64,000 nucleotides of DNA from Parasegetibacter sp. NRK P23 (GCF_023721715.1 NZ_JAMDLG010000001.1:623889-687888); one strand, 5' to 3'; shown: positions 44,770 to 54,402, counted from the first letter of the stretch. The notes: a model not told the origin generated them from the letters alone. Numbers and translations are program-made.

Positions 44770-45248
44770 GTTATCCCCCTTCCACTTCCGCTGAAAAAAT
44801 CGCTTATAAACATGCGCTGCTTTCCTTCTGCATGGAACAGCTACTGTTGCGGATTGATACCGCACGCCACAACATGAACGCCGCCCAACAGGCCGCGAAC
44901 CAGGAAGAAAAGAGCTCTGCCGGAGATAAATATGAAACCTCACGTGCCATGAGCCATATTGACAAAGACATGCATGCGCGACAACTAGCCGCCCAACTAC
45001 TGGAGTGGGCCAATCTCCAGGAAACAGACACTTCAATACTTTACAATACGCCAGCTAAAGGCGCAGTGATAGACTGTGGGGAAACCTCCATATTTATTGC
45101 CGCGGGCCTCGGCAAACAAGCATTCTCCGGAAGAACCATCTTGTTCGTATCCCCTAACGCACCGTTAGCGTTGCAACTCTATTCTAAAAAAGCGGGTGAC
45201 CATTTTTTGTTGGGCAAGGACAAAAAAACAATTCACGCCATCTACTGA
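44766..45248 (+). CDS. GreA/GreB C-terminal-like protein
   Basis: A 160-residue protein. The N-terminal half is a helical hairpin with AAQQAANQEEKSSAGDKYETSRAMSHID, in segments typical of a Bacteroidota family often mislabelled 3-oxoacyl-ACP synthase. The C-terminal half resembles the FKBP-like domain of GreA/GreB: FIAAGLGK, then FVSPNAPLALQLYSKKAGD, close to the SPIGRALLGKKVGD of Gre factors. It may bind near the RNA polymerase secondary channel, but that is inference. It is coupled to the preceding gene by a 4-base overlap. Confidence 0.72.
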   Translation: MSYPPSTSAEKIAYKHALLSFCMEQLLLRIDTARHNMNAAQQAANQEEKSSAGDKYETSRAMSHIDKDMHARQLAAQLLEWANLQETDTSILYNTPAKGAVIDCGETSIFIAAGLGKQAFSGRTILFVSPNAPLALQLYSKKAGDHFLLGKDKKTIHAIY

Positions 45249-45413
45249 TCCCTACACTTTACTTTCATCTTCTCCACAAAACTACAAGACGCATTTCATT
45301 TCTTCCCACCGTTTTTTCACCTACAAACACCTCACGCATAAAAAGCGAAGCAACCGTTCTTACGAACAAGTTGCTCCACTAAGCTAAACCCCTAACAAAA
45401 GACCTTGCCCTTA

Positions 45414-46709
45414 TTACAATTTTAAAAATTCAACCCGCCTGTTCTGCGCTTTCCCCGCTTGTGTATCGTTTTTCTCCACCGGCTCCTTTTCCCCTTTTCC
45501 AGCGGTCTGCAAACGATCTTCCGACACTTTATATTCATTCACCAGCGCTTCTTTTACGGCCTCGGCCCTGCGTTCGCTGAGCTTCTGGTTGGCTTCATCG
45601 CTTCCATCAGAATCGGTATGGCCGATGATCTTCACTTTGAGTTCAGGATACTTGTTCAACACGCCCGCAATTTCAGCCAGCACACCCGACGATTCAGGCT
45701 TGATGGCCGCCTTATTGCTTTCAAACAAAATTCCGGTTGTACTGAACTTCCCTTCTTCCGCCAGTTTGTGCCGCGTATCCGGCAGTCCCCTGGCCATTTT
45801 AAAATTCCCTACATACACGTTTACCTGCTCATCGGCGTAGGCACTGCTTTCCAGTTGGAAGAAGAGTTGGTTGAAAATATTTTCCACCGGAATCGCTTTG
45901 GGAATATCGAACACTTTATCGCCATTCAACCAAACACGCATTCTCTCTTTTTGCGCCTTCATGGCCACATGGAGCGGCTTCCCGTAAAATTGTTCAATTG
46001 CGCCGTGCGCCTTGGCGGGTCCGTTAAAATACCGGTTCCGTTTATTGTAGCTCTGCATGCTTACCGTTGTTCTGCCATCTTTTGCGGGATTGATGGTCAC
46101 ATACAAAGTTTTGAGTCCGTAAGGTTCATTCAGGTAATCATTCGCTACCGCATCCTTTTCACCGCTTGCGAACAGCCCAAACTGCAGGTGCGGCGGCAAC
46201 CATCCATTAAATTCATACTGCATCACCACATCAAATTCAAGGGTAAAATCCTCCCCCATTTCTTTTTTATTGTCTGTAAGTGTTACCGTACGCTGGGGCA
46301 GGCGGAGCCAGTTCCCTTCAATCCCTTCCAGCGTCACCAATACAGCGGAACCATTGCTGTTCCAGCCTACGGGCAGTTCGCCGATGGGCTGTCCGTTAAA
46401 ATCCGCGAAATAAAAAACCGATTCCCCCGGCACGAAATCGTAGCGCGAGTACTGCTTCAGTTTTGTATCTTTTTTCTGTGCAGGCGCTTCATCGATATTG
46501 GAATCTTCCGTTGCATTGTCTGTAACGTTTTTTGTTTCATTCTTTTTTCCCTCAGCCTTATCCAGTCCTTTGTTCACCTCAGCTTCCGCTTTATTCAGCA
46601 CCCTGTTTTCCACAGTTTGCTGCGCGCGTTGTTTTACTTTACCCAGTATGCCCTGCGAAAAACCGAAGGCGGGAAGCAGGATAAGGAGGAGAGAAAAATT
46701 CTTTTTCAT
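45414..46709 (-). CDS. OmpA-family protein with coiled N-terminus
   Basis: A 431-residue envelope protein. Signal peptide ends GFSQ (about 18); next is a charged helical segment (about 20-75, VKQRAQQTVENRVLNKAEAE), then a jelly-roll-like middle domain (about 90-315) and a C-terminal OmpA domain (about 325-431) with KIIGHTDSDGSDEANQKLSERRAEAV and NRRVEF, which bind peptidoglycan. The ATG at 46709 starts the signal peptide; the open frame continues upstream. It is divergent from the subtilase gene at 46946. Confidence 0.88.
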   Translation of the reverse strand: MKKNFSLLLILLPAFGFSQGILGKVKQRAQQTVENRVLNKAEAEVNKGLDKAEGKKNETKNVTDNATEDSNIDEAPAQKKDTKLKQYSRYDFVPGESVFYFADFNGQPIGELPVGWNSNGSAVLVTLEGIEGNWLRLPQRTVTLTDNKKEMGEDFTLEFDVVMQYEFNGWLPPHLQFGLFASGEKDAVANDYLNEPYGLKTLYVTINPAKDGRTTVSMQSYNKRNRYFNGPAKAHGAIEQFYGKPLHVAMKAQKERMRVWLNGDKVFDIPKAIPVENIFNQLFFQLESSAYADEQVNVYVGNFKMARGLPDTRHKLAEEGKFSTTGILFESNKAAIKPESSGVLAEIAGVLNKYPELKVKIIGHTDSDGSDEANQKLSERRAEAVKEALVNEYKVSEDRLQTAGKGEKEPVEKNDTQAGKAQNRRVEFLKL

Positions 46710-46945
46710 GGCGTTTGCTTTACGGGTACAAAGTTGCTTCGGCACTGGATAGTAAACAACCGCATGAAGATGTGGAATACATGAAACAGGCTCCCATATA
46801 TATGTGGTGGCACTTACCCCAAACATGTCCTGTTTCACCACCAAGGAAACGTTAATATGCACTTCCAGGGCAACTCCGGCACAACATTCCCCGTACATTG
46901 AGGTTAGATATACTTACAATTTTGTGTACAGAAAATCAGGTGAAA

Positions 46946-48106
46946 ATGAAATGGATCGTTGGAGGAACCGCTATATGCGTTGCTTTGGCATTCAGCCAGT
47001 GCAAGAAAGCTGAAACTACCACGCAAGAGGTGGCGGCAGAAGAATGTGAGCCCGTTACTTTCAGCAGTATTCCGGGAGAAGCTTACATCGTGGTTTTGAA
47101 TGAAGGCGATCCGCTGCTGAAGACCGATGCCGTTACCGCGCTTTCCAAACGATCGGGCTCGGTATTGGAAAGGTGCGCCATAGAACAGGAAAGACTTGGC
47201 GCGTTGTTTACCGGCGCGCAACCGGGTTTTCTGGCGAAACTGACTGCCGTGCAGGCCGATGCACTCCGGAAAGATGCCGAAGTACAACTGGTAGAAAGGG
47301 ACAGGATCATTTCCCTGGCCACAGGTTGTTTTTCACTGGTAGCGCCTTCTACGGCACAATGGGGCGTGCGGCGCGTAGGCGTGGGAGATGGCACGGGGAA
47401 AAGAGTCTGGGTGATTGATACCGGCATAGACCTTGACCATCCTGACCTGCTGGTGAGCCAGACCCTGAGCGCCAGTTTCGTGAGCGGTGAATCTTCCGCC
47501 GATGATGGCAATGGTCATGGCACGCACGTAGCGGGTATTATTGGTGCGCTGAACAATACAACAGGCGTGCTGGGCGTGGCCTCCGGCGCAACACTCGTAG
47601 CGCTGAAAGCACTGGACGATGAAGGCGAAGGCAATACCGGCAACTTGGTCCGGGCGCTGAACTACATTGCGCAGAACGGCGCCGCGGGCGATGTCATCAA
47701 CATGAGCCTGGGCAGTGATACGATTTCGAATGCGCTGGACAACGCCGTGCTTACGCTCGCCAACCGCGGATTCCTTTTTGCGGTAGCCGCCGGCAATGAT
47801 GGCGTGGCCGCGAATAAATCTTCTCCCGCAAGGGTTAATCATGCCAATGTGTATACCGTTACTGCAATAGATAGTTTGGGCAGGTTCGCGTCCTTCTCCA
47901 ATTTCGGAAATGATGTGGTCGATTTCGCGGCACCTGGTGTGAATATAGTATCGACTTACTCCAGGGGGCGCTACGCCCGGCTCAGCGGCACTTCCATGGC
48001 AGCGCCACACCTGGCGGGCATTCTTGCGCTGCGCGGAAGCGTGGGCAGTTCCGGTACTGCCACCAACGATCCGGATGGAACACCCGATCCCATCGCGAAG
48101 TATTGA
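46946..48106 (+). CDS. S8 family serine peptidase, lipoprotein
   Basis: A 386-residue subtilase. The lipobox is FSQC (Cys19). An inhibitor I9-like propeptide (about 45-120) precedes the catalytic domain, with Asp158 in VWVIDTGID, His191 in GHGTHVAG, oxyanion Asn284 in AAGND and Ser350 in GTSMAAPH, all intact. It acts at the cell surface or in the periplasm. It has no Por-secretion C-terminal domain and stops shortly after the catalytic core. It lies 23 bases upstream of an ABC ATPase gene on the same strand. Confidence 0.94.
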   Translation: MKWIVGGTAICVALAFSQCKKAETTTQEVAAEECEPVTFSSIPGEAYIVVLNEGDPLLKTDAVTALSKRSGSVLERCAIEQERLGALFTGAQPGFLAKLTAVQADALRKDAEVQLVERDRIISLATGCFSLVAPSTAQWGVRRVGVGDGTGKRVWVIDTGIDLDHPDLLVSQTLSASFVSGESSADDGNGHGTHVAGIIGALNNTTGVLGVASGATLVALKALDDEGEGNTGNLVRALNYIAQNGAAGDVINMSLGSDTISNALDNAVLTLANRGFLFAVAAGNDGVAANKSSPARVNHANVYTVTAIDSLGRFASFSNFGNDVVDFAAPGVNIVSTYSRGRYARLSGTSMAAPHLAGILALRGSVGSSGTATNDPDGTPDPIAKY

Positions 48107-48129
48107 GCTGATTTGACCTATTTTTGGGC

Positions 48130-49074
48130 ATGGATCTTTTGAACGTACAGCATATTGGCCTGAAAGATGAACGCGGATTTGAATTGAAAGACATCAGTTT
48201 CTCTCAACCGGCTTTCTCCAGGCTGGCCATCGCGGGAGAAACGGGATCGGGTAAAACGACCTTACTGAAGATCATCGGCGGACTGATTGAACACGATACC
48301 GGCACCGTATTTTTTGAAGGGAAAAAAATCATTGGCCCGCAGGACCAGTTGATACCCGGTCATCCAGGCATCAAATTCCTCTCTCAACACTTTGAATTAC
48401 CGAATAATCTCCGGGTGGAACAGGTGCTCGAATATGCCAATCAACTGGAAGAACAGGACCTGGAGCGGATTTGCGCCATCTGCAGGATTTCCCATTTATT
48501 GAAAAGAAGAACGAACCAGCTTTCGGGCGGGGAAAAACAACGGATCGCGATTGCACGTCTGCTGTTAACGGCTCCAAAATTATTGCTGCTGGACGAGCCA
48601 TTTTCGAACGCGGATATGTCGCATAAGAAGATGATTAAAGCGGTATTACAGGATATCAGCGAAGCGTTGCACATTACCTGCACGATGGTATCGCATGACC
48701 CGATGGACTCCCTTTCCTGGGCCGATCAGGTTTTGGTATTGCAACAGGGCGCGCTGGTGCAGAAAGGAAGTCCCAAAGAAATTTACGACCACCCCGTAAA
48801 CGAATATGTGGCGGGACTTTTCGGGAAATACACGCTTCTTTCGGAGGAAACTGCCGCACTGCTCTCCCCAAGGAAAAGACGGCGCATTGTACGGCCGGAA
48901 GACGTAACAATGAACGGCAAAAAAGGCGTTCCGGCAGTGATACGGAAAACTTGGTACTTCGGTTCTCATTATGAACTGGAAGCCGAAGTAAATGGGGAAA
49001 CGATCCTCATCCGGGATGAAAAAGGGGACAAAACACCGGGATCAACCGTGTTTTTACGGCTGCGTTCCCGGTAA
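48130..49074 (+). CDS. ABC transporter ATP-binding protein with TOBE-like tail
   Basis: A 314-residue ATPase. Walker A is GETGSGKT (36-43), the signature LSGGEK begins at 131, Walker B is LLLLDEP (151-157) and the switch His is in VSHDPMDS. Residues 240-314 form a TOBE-like domain (RRIVRPEDVTM), as in PotA/FbpC/CysA-type ATPases. No permease or binding-protein gene is adjacent, so the transported substrate is unknown. The ATG at 48130 is used; an in-frame TTG lies two codons upstream. Confidence 0.9.
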   Translation: MDLLNVQHIGLKDERGFELKDISFSQPAFSRLAIAGETGSGKTTLLKIIGGLIEHDTGTVFFEGKKIIGPQDQLIPGHPGIKFLSQHFELPNNLRVEQVLEYANQLEEQDLERICAICRISHLLKRRTNQLSGGEKQRIAIARLLLTAPKLLLLDEPFSNADMSHKKMIKAVLQDISEALHITCTMVSHDPMDSLSWADQVLVLQQGALVQKGSPKEIYDHPVNEYVAGLFGKYTLLSEETAALLSPRKRRRIVRPEDVTMNGKKGVPAVIRKTWYFGSHYELEAEVNGETILIRDEKGDKTPGSTVFLRLRSR

Positions 49075-49145
49075 AAAGCGGGTGTGTACGCTTTCTTTTC
49101 AGGGATATAAGTAGTACTTTTCGGCAGATTCCAATATCCAACTAC

Positions 49146-50750
49146 ATGAAAAGAACTATACCCCTTTTCCTCGCGCTTGTTATTACCGTATGCTCCAATG
49201 CGCAGCCCTTAAAGGACACCGCAGCGCTGGTGCAGCAGAAAGAAAACATCATTACCGCTTCCACCATTGTAAAAGTGGAAAACCTCGGTATCAACATCAA
49301 TTCGGATCTTCCGGAACTCCGGCCCACCATTTCAGCAGACGGAAACCTGCTTTTCTTCATCTGCGAGAACCATCCCGCCAATACGAAGTTCCGCTCCATC
49401 CCCAATTCGCAGGACATCTGGTACGCGATCCGCGACAGCAACGGCACCTGGCAGGAGGCGCGGCACCTGAAGGACCCCATCAACACTACTTTTTACAATG
49501 CTGTGTATTGGATATCCCCGGATAATAACCGCATACTCATCCGTGGCGCATTTGTGGATGGAGGTTTCCGTGGAAAAGGCGTAAGCATGAGCTACCGCAC
49601 TGTGTCCGGGAAATGGAGCCCACCCAATATGCTTGCCATCAAAAACTACCAGAAATACGACCGTGGCAACCAGTCCGGCGCCAGCATGGCAGCCGACGGG
49701 CAAACACTGCTGTTCTACATGACACCTGAAGAAAATGGCTTCAACAACGACCTTTATGTTTGTTTTCTGCAAGCCAACGGCTCCTGGAGCGAACCCAAAT
49801 CACTGGGCAAAAAGATCAACCTGCCCGAACACGATGAGATGACCCCTTACCTAGCGCCCGACGGAGAAACACTGTATTTCAGCAGCAACCGGCCGGGTGG
49901 TCTGGGCGACAATGATATCTGGATGACCAAACGCCTCGATAAATCCTGGCAGAAATGGAGTGACCCGGTTAACCTGGGCAGCCCGATCAATACCCCAGAT
50001 TGGGACGCTTTTTTCACCATGGACGCGGGCGGCGAATACGCCTACCTCACCACCAAACAAAACACATACGGCGAAAGCGATATAGTACGGGTCAAATTAT
50101 TGGAAAAAGAGAAACCAGCGCCCGTGGTACTGGTTAGCGGCAATGTGTACAACCAGAAAACCAAAGAGCCGCTGAGCGCTTCATTGGTATATGAAACACT
50201 TCCCGATGGAGAACAGGCCGGCAACGGCATTTCCGCACCCAACGACGGATCCTTCAAAATCGTATTGCCTTACAACAAAAACTACAGCATCCGCGCCACC
50301 GCCGATCATTTCTTCGCTGTTTCAGAAAACCTTAACCTTGATTCACTCGTAAAAGCAGGGTACAAAGAAATTCATAAAGACCTGTACCTCGTGCCCATTG
50401 AAATAGGCCAGGTGGTAAGGCTGAACAATGTATTCTTCGATTTCGACAAATATAACCTGCGTCCTGAATCTTTCGTGGAACTAGACAGAGTGGTGAAACT
50501 CCTGAAAGAAAACCCCGCCATCGAAATAGAAATGAGTGCGCATACAGATAGCCGTGGCTCCGACGACTACAACTTCACCCTTAGTGACAACAGGGCCCGT
50601 TCGGTGAGGGAATACATCCTGAGCAAAGGTATTGCCGCCGCACGCATTACGTCAAAAGGTTACGGCGAAACCATGCCGGTAGTACCAAATGACACGGATG
50701 AAAACCGGCAGCTGAACAGGCGGGTGGAATTCAAGATACTTAAGAATTAA
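49146..50750 (+). CDS. OmpA-family protein with PD40 propeller
   Basis: A 534-residue envelope protein. After the signal peptide (ending VCSNAQ, about 20) come WD40-like PD40 repeats (about 55-310; LRPTISADGNLLFF, MTPYLAPDGETLYFSSNRPGG), a carboxypeptidase-regulatory or CNA-B-like domain (about 318-420), and an OmpA domain (about 425-534) with VFFDFDKYNLRPES, MSAHTDSRGSDDYN and NRRVEFK. This architecture is common in Bacteroidota as a peptidoglycan-anchored outer-membrane protein of the PorE type. A terminator follows at 50754. Confidence 0.9.
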   Translation: MKRTIPLFLALVITVCSNAQPLKDTAALVQQKENIITASTIVKVENLGININSDLPELRPTISADGNLLFFICENHPANTKFRSIPNSQDIWYAIRDSNGTWQEARHLKDPINTTFYNAVYWISPDNNRILIRGAFVDGGFRGKGVSMSYRTVSGKWSPPNMLAIKNYQKYDRGNQSGASMAADGQTLLFYMTPEENGFNNDLYVCFLQANGSWSEPKSLGKKINLPEHDEMTPYLAPDGETLYFSSNRPGGLGDNDIWMTKRLDKSWQKWSDPVNLGSPINTPDWDAFFTMDAGGEYAYLTTKQNTYGESDIVRVKLLEKEKPAPVVLVSGNVYNQKTKEPLSASLVYETLPDGEQAGNGISAPNDGSFKIVLPYNKNYSIRATADHFFAVSENLNLDSLVKAGYKEIHKDLYLVPIEIGQVVRLNNVFFDFDKYNLRPESFVELDRVVKLLKENPAIEIEMSAHTDSRGSDDYNFTLSDNRARSVREYILSKGIAAARITSKGYGETMPVVPNDTDENRQLNRRVEFKILKN

Positions 50751-51394
50751 AATGCCCCGCTGAAAACAACGGGGCCGAAGAGAAAACTTGCTTCTTTATC
50801 TTACAAAAAACGAACTGGTTGATGCGCCACAAAACTAACCGTCATCTCCATCGTATGCAATACCACTTTGTGGTAAAATAAAAGACCCCGCTCTTTCGAA
50901 CGGGGCGCTACAACCAACACTTAACTATAGAAAAAATTCAGGGTTTCGGAGTTTGCCGCAGCAGTGGCGGCTTGCGCCACTGCTATAGGATCGGCAGGTT
51001 TGAACGGTCAGGGTTTCACAGGATAGGGAGGGCACGGATCAGGGTTCGGGTTTTCACGGTTTGGATTTCAGGATCAGGTTTTCAGGACCTGGATGTGGTT
51101 TTCATAGTTTGGATCATTGGTTTTCCAGGATTCGGATTTTAGTTTTTTCTAGGTTTGGACATTTGGACATTTACTGCTATTGGACGATTGCAGTACAAAG
51201 ATGCGCCGCTTCCGCAACCGGGAAAAGAAATAAAGCCCGGTTAACCACCGGTTAACCCACCGTTAAGTGTTTCACTTAGCAATCGGTAATCGGATGCAGG
51301 GAGGAACACGTACATCTACGAATAAAACCGCGTACTAGTACGGATTTTCCGGGTTTCGAACATCAATTTCCCGATATCGACAACCAGTATCCGC
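50751..51394. other. Gene-poor stretch with hairpins and degenerate repeats
   Basis: No gene is supported here. In order: the terminator at 50754; a second hairpin, CCCCG (50886-50890) with CGGGG (50901-50905); a 10-bp stem with a five-base loop at 50960-50984; a degenerate run of G- and T-rich units related to GGTTTTCAGGA from about 51000 to 51180; a three-unit direct repeat, CCGGTTAACCA-type, at 51237-51267; and a perfect 12-bp palindrome CGTACTAGTACG at 51331-51342. The leader ORF and its terminator follow. Confidence 0.6.
50754..50775 (+). terminator. Terminator hairpin after OmpA/PD40 gene
   Basis: GCCCCG (50754-50759) pairs with CGGGGC (50770-50775) around a 10-base A-rich loop, 3 bases after the stop codon. 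No long T tract follows. Confidence 0.7.
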
Positions 51395-51499
51395 ATGAAC
51401 CATCTACATTTGTTACTTCATTACAGTTACAACTGCCACCCTCAAACGCAGTTGGTTTTGGTTGACGCCCTGGTGTTCCCGCCGGGGCTTCTTTTTTAA
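51395..51499 (+). CDS. Candidate His/Leu-rich leader peptide
   Basis: A 34-codon ORF opens MNHLHLLLHYSYNCHPQ: in its first nine codons there are three His and four Leu, as in attenuator leaders of amino-acid operons. Immediately after these codons a hairpin AACTGC (51431-51436) with GCAGTT (51448-51453) forms, followed by a terminator at 51467-51497 that overlaps the end of the ORF. This is the layout of transcription attenuation. The gene downstream is a cation ATPase, not a biosynthetic gene, so the target is unclear. It may be a relic or it may not be translated. Confidence 0.5.
   Translation: MNHLHLLLHYSYNCHPQTQLVLVDALVFPPGLLF
51467..51497 (+). terminator. Intrinsic terminator (attenuator candidate)
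   Basis: GCCCTGG (51467-51473) pairs with CCGGGGC (51482-51488, one wobble) around an 8-base loop, then TTCTTTTTT. It is the best-formed intrinsic terminator in the window and lies 124 bases upstream of the P-type ATPase start, so read-through or an internal promoter is needed for that gene. Confidence 0.85.
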
Positions 51500-51620
51500 A
51501 TCATTCTCTGCATCTTCCCTGCTGGCATAATTTTTAACTGCCTTACCTAACGGGTAAAAATGCTTACCTTATGGAACCTTCAATTCCATACCCTCCTTCA
51601 TCACTACTAAAAATTTCAAC

Positions 51621-54128
51621 ATGAACTGGCATACTTTACCTGTGGAGGAAGTACTGAAACAAACGGACGGTAGCATACAGGGACTGAGCACGGAGCTGGC
51701 GAAAAAAAAACTGCAGGAGCACGGAAAGAACGAACTGCAATCAAAAACGAAAACTTCTCCCCTGAAACTTTTCCTTCGACAGTTCGCGGACGTAATGATC
51801 GTGGTGCTGCTGGCGGCAGCATTGATCTCTTTCTTCATTGGAGAAGCGGCAGACACGATCGTGATCGTATTCATTGTGGTGCTGAACGCGGTGATTGGTT
51901 TCATCCAGGAATACCGCGCGGGAAAAGCGATGGAGGCGCTGCAGCAAATGGCGGCCCCAAGTTCGAAAGTACTCCGGAACGGATCCACAACGGAAATCCC
52001 TTCATCGGAACTTGTACCCGGCGATATTGTCTTACTGGAAGCCGGCAACATGATTCCCGCCGATATGCGGCTGCTGGAAGCTGAAAGTATCAAAATAAAC
52101 GAGGCCAGTCTTACAGGAGAATCAAACACGGTTGACAAACAAACTGAACCCCTTTCAGAAAAAGAACTACCACTCGGCGACCGCTCCAATATAACCTTTA
52201 AAGGCACCCTGCTCACCAACGGCCGCGGCAAAGGCATTGTAGTGGCCACCGGGATGCAAACCGAACTGGGTAAGATCGCGGGGATGCTCGACAGCGCGCA
52301 GAGTGAAACGCCGCTCCAATTGCGGCTGAACCGCTTCAGCAAAAAGCTCACCTTCATTGTAATCGGCTTATGCGCCGCACTGTTTTTTGTAGGATACCTG
52401 CGTGGCGAACCATTCAACAGGATGCTGCTCACCGCTATTTCACTGGCCGTAGCCGCCATTCCTGAAGCGCTCCCCGCGGTCATCACCGTATCGCTTGCGC
52501 TTGGCGCCAGGCGTCTGGCCAAACAGGAAGCGCTTATCCGGAAGCTGTACGCCGTGGAAACATTGGGATCGGTCACTTATATCTGTACCGATAAAACGGG
52601 AACGCTCACCCGAAATGAAATGAAGGTGGAGAAAGTATGGCATACGCCGGAAAGTTCGGAAGCATTGCTATTGCAGGCGATGAGCCTGAACCATGATGTG
52701 ATGGAGAAAGATGGAAAACCTTCAGGCGAAGCCACAGAACTGGCCCTGGTAGCTTACGCCGGAGAGCAGGAACAACTGGAAAGGGTGAAAGAAATCCCCT
52801 TTGATTCCAACCGAAAAGCGATGACCACCATTCATAAGATTCCAACAGGTTATCTCGTTATCACGAAGGGCGCCTCGGAATACCTGGCTTCTATCTCCAA
52901 CCATACCGCACAACAAGAGATCAAAACACAGGAAGAAGCTTTCGCCAGTGAAGGCATGCGGGTAATCGCTTATGCCACGAAGGAACTGAAAGAACTCCCC
53001 GCTGAAATCACCCCTGAAAACATTGAAAAAGAACTGAACTTCACCGGCATTGCCGGATTAATGGACCCGCCGCGGGAAGAAGCAAAGCAGGCCATCCGGG
53101 AATGCAAACAAGCCGGAATCGTGCCGGTGATGATTACTGGTGACCATCCGCTTACCGCCGCCGCCATCGCCCGGGAACTGGGCATCGTTGAAACCGAAGC
53201 CGATAAAATTGTTACCGGAAGAGAACTGGAACAATATTCCGAAGAGAAAGTAAAGGAAGAAGTGGAACAGATTAAAGTGTATGCAAGGGTTTCTCCTGAA
53301 CAGAAATTCAATATCGTAACCGCATTACAGGAAAACAACCAATTCGTATCCATGACCGGCGACGGCGTGAACGACGCGCCGGCGCTGAAACAGGCGAATA
53401 TCGGCGTGGCCATGGGCATCACCGGAACCGATGTTACCAAAGAAGCGGCGCACATGATCCTGCTGAACGACAACTTCGCGACCATCGTGAAAGCCGTGAA
53501 AGAAGGGCGGCGCATCTATGATAATATCCGCAAGTTCATCAAATACATTCTCACCGGGAATACGGCTGAAATATGGAGTATTTTCCTGGCTCCTTTGCTT
53601 GGTCTGCCCATACCGTTATTGCCCGTGCACATTCTATGGGTGAACCTCGTAACTGATGGGTTGCCGGCCATAGCGCTTGCCGCGGAAGCACCCGAAAAAC
53701 ATATTATGGACCGTCCGCCACGGGATCCGGACGAGAACATCTTCGCGCAGGGGCTTGGTGTGCATGTGTTGTGGGTGGGTATTTTCATTGGGCTCATTAC
53801 CATTGGCGCACAATGGTACGCATTAGAGCATCAACTGCATTGGCAAACGATCGCGTTCAGTGTGTTGTGTTTTTGTCAGTTGTGGCACGTGATGGCCATT
53901 CGCAGTGAGACGCGCTCGGTGTTTAAGTTGGGATTGATGGGGAATATTCCTTTGCTGCTTTCTGTGGCGGGAACTTTGTTGCTGCAACTGGGGGTAATCT
54001 ATATTCCGTTTCTGAACACGTTTTTTCATACGGAGCCGCTTACGTTGAATGAGTTGTTGTTTACGTTGGGGGTTTCGGGGTTGGTGATGGTGGCGGTTGA
54101 AATGGAAAAGGTGGTGAGGAGGAGGTGA
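51621..54128 (+). CDS. P-type cation ATPase, calcium-transporting (P2A-like)
   Basis: An 835-residue ion pump. It has TGES (165-168) in the actuator domain, the phosphorylated Asp324 in DKTGTLT, the hinge motif TGDGVND, and about ten transmembrane helices. PEALPAV in helix 4 and NLVTDGLPA in helix 6 are close to the calcium-site motifs of SERCA-type pumps. It is a single-gene unit with no partner. A regulatory leader and terminator lie upstream (51395-51497). Confidence 0.92.
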   Translation: MNWHTLPVEEVLKQTDGSIQGLSTELAKKKLQEHGKNELQSKTKTSPLKLFLRQFADVMIVVLLAAALISFFIGEAADTIVIVFIVVLNAVIGFIQEYRAGKAMEALQQMAAPSSKVLRNGSTTEIPSSELVPGDIVLLEAGNMIPADMRLLEAESIKINEASLTGESNTVDKQTEPLSEKELPLGDRSNITFKGTLLTNGRGKGIVVATGMQTELGKIAGMLDSAQSETPLQLRLNRFSKKLTFIVIGLCAALFFVGYLRGEPFNRMLLTAISLAVAAIPEALPAVITVSLALGARRLAKQEALIRKLYAVETLGSVTYICTDKTGTLTRNEMKVEKVWHTPESSEALLLQAMSLNHDVMEKDGKPSGEATELALVAYAGEQEQLERVKEIPFDSNRKAMTTIHKIPTGYLVITKGASEYLASISNHTAQQEIKTQEEAFASEGMRVIAYATKELKELPAEITPENIEKELNFTGIAGLMDPPREEAKQAIRECKQAGIVPVMITGDHPLTAAAIARELGIVETEADKIVTGRELEQYSEEKVKEEVEQIKVYARVSPEQKFNIVTALQENNQFVSMTGDGVNDAPALKQANIGVAMGITGTDVTKEAAHMILLNDNFATIVKAVKEGRRIYDNIRKFIKYILTGNTAEIWSIFLAPLLGLPIPLLPVHILWVNLVTDGLPAIALAAEAPEKHIMDRPPRDPDENIFAQGLGVHVLWVGIFIGLITIGAQWYALEHQLHWQTIAFSVLCFCQLWHVMAIRSETRSVFKLGLMGNIPLLLSVAGTLLLQLGVIYIPFLNTFFHTEPLTLNELLFTLGVSGLVMVAVEMEKVVRRR

Positions 54129-54157
54129 GTTTTTCACGCGGAAAGCCTGGTGTTTTT

Positions 54158-54269
54158 TTCACGCAATTGCTTTGCGCTTCGCGCTGCGCAGCGCAAGGAG
54201 GCTAGGACGCAAGGCCTTGGTGAAATAATTGCTCGCAACGGCGCAACGCGTTGTTTGTGTTTGGGGTGG
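54158..54269. repeat. Dispersed intergenic repeat, family B copy 2
   Basis: It shares TTTCACGC, ATTGCTTTG, AGGACGCAAGGC and TTGTTTGTGTTT, in the same order, with 20128-20201. A short internal palindrome (CGCTGCGCAGCG) is present, and further GGCGCAACGC-type stretches continue to about 54350. It fills the gap between the ATPase and the convergent DUF2892 gene; no gene is seen here. Confidence 0.7.
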
Positions 54270-54402
54270 TTTCAGTTTGTAGATGTGTATTTTTTTGGCA
54301 ACGGCGCACTGCTTCCTGCTTCGTTCCTCACTGCCTCGCAGGCGCAACGCATAAATTATTGGCGAACTTCCTGGGTTGATGGGAAATCCAAAATTCTTAT
54401 CC

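Noticed and set aside
45350-45374. Hairpin with GCAAC and GTTGC arms after the Gre-like gene
   Set aside because: The stem is interrupted and no T tract follows in either direction; too weak to call a terminator.
50941-51180. Possible structured non-coding RNA in the gene-poor stretch before the ATPase
   Set aside because: Only one clear hairpin (50960-50984) is present and the rest is degenerate repeat; no known RNA family pattern could be matched.
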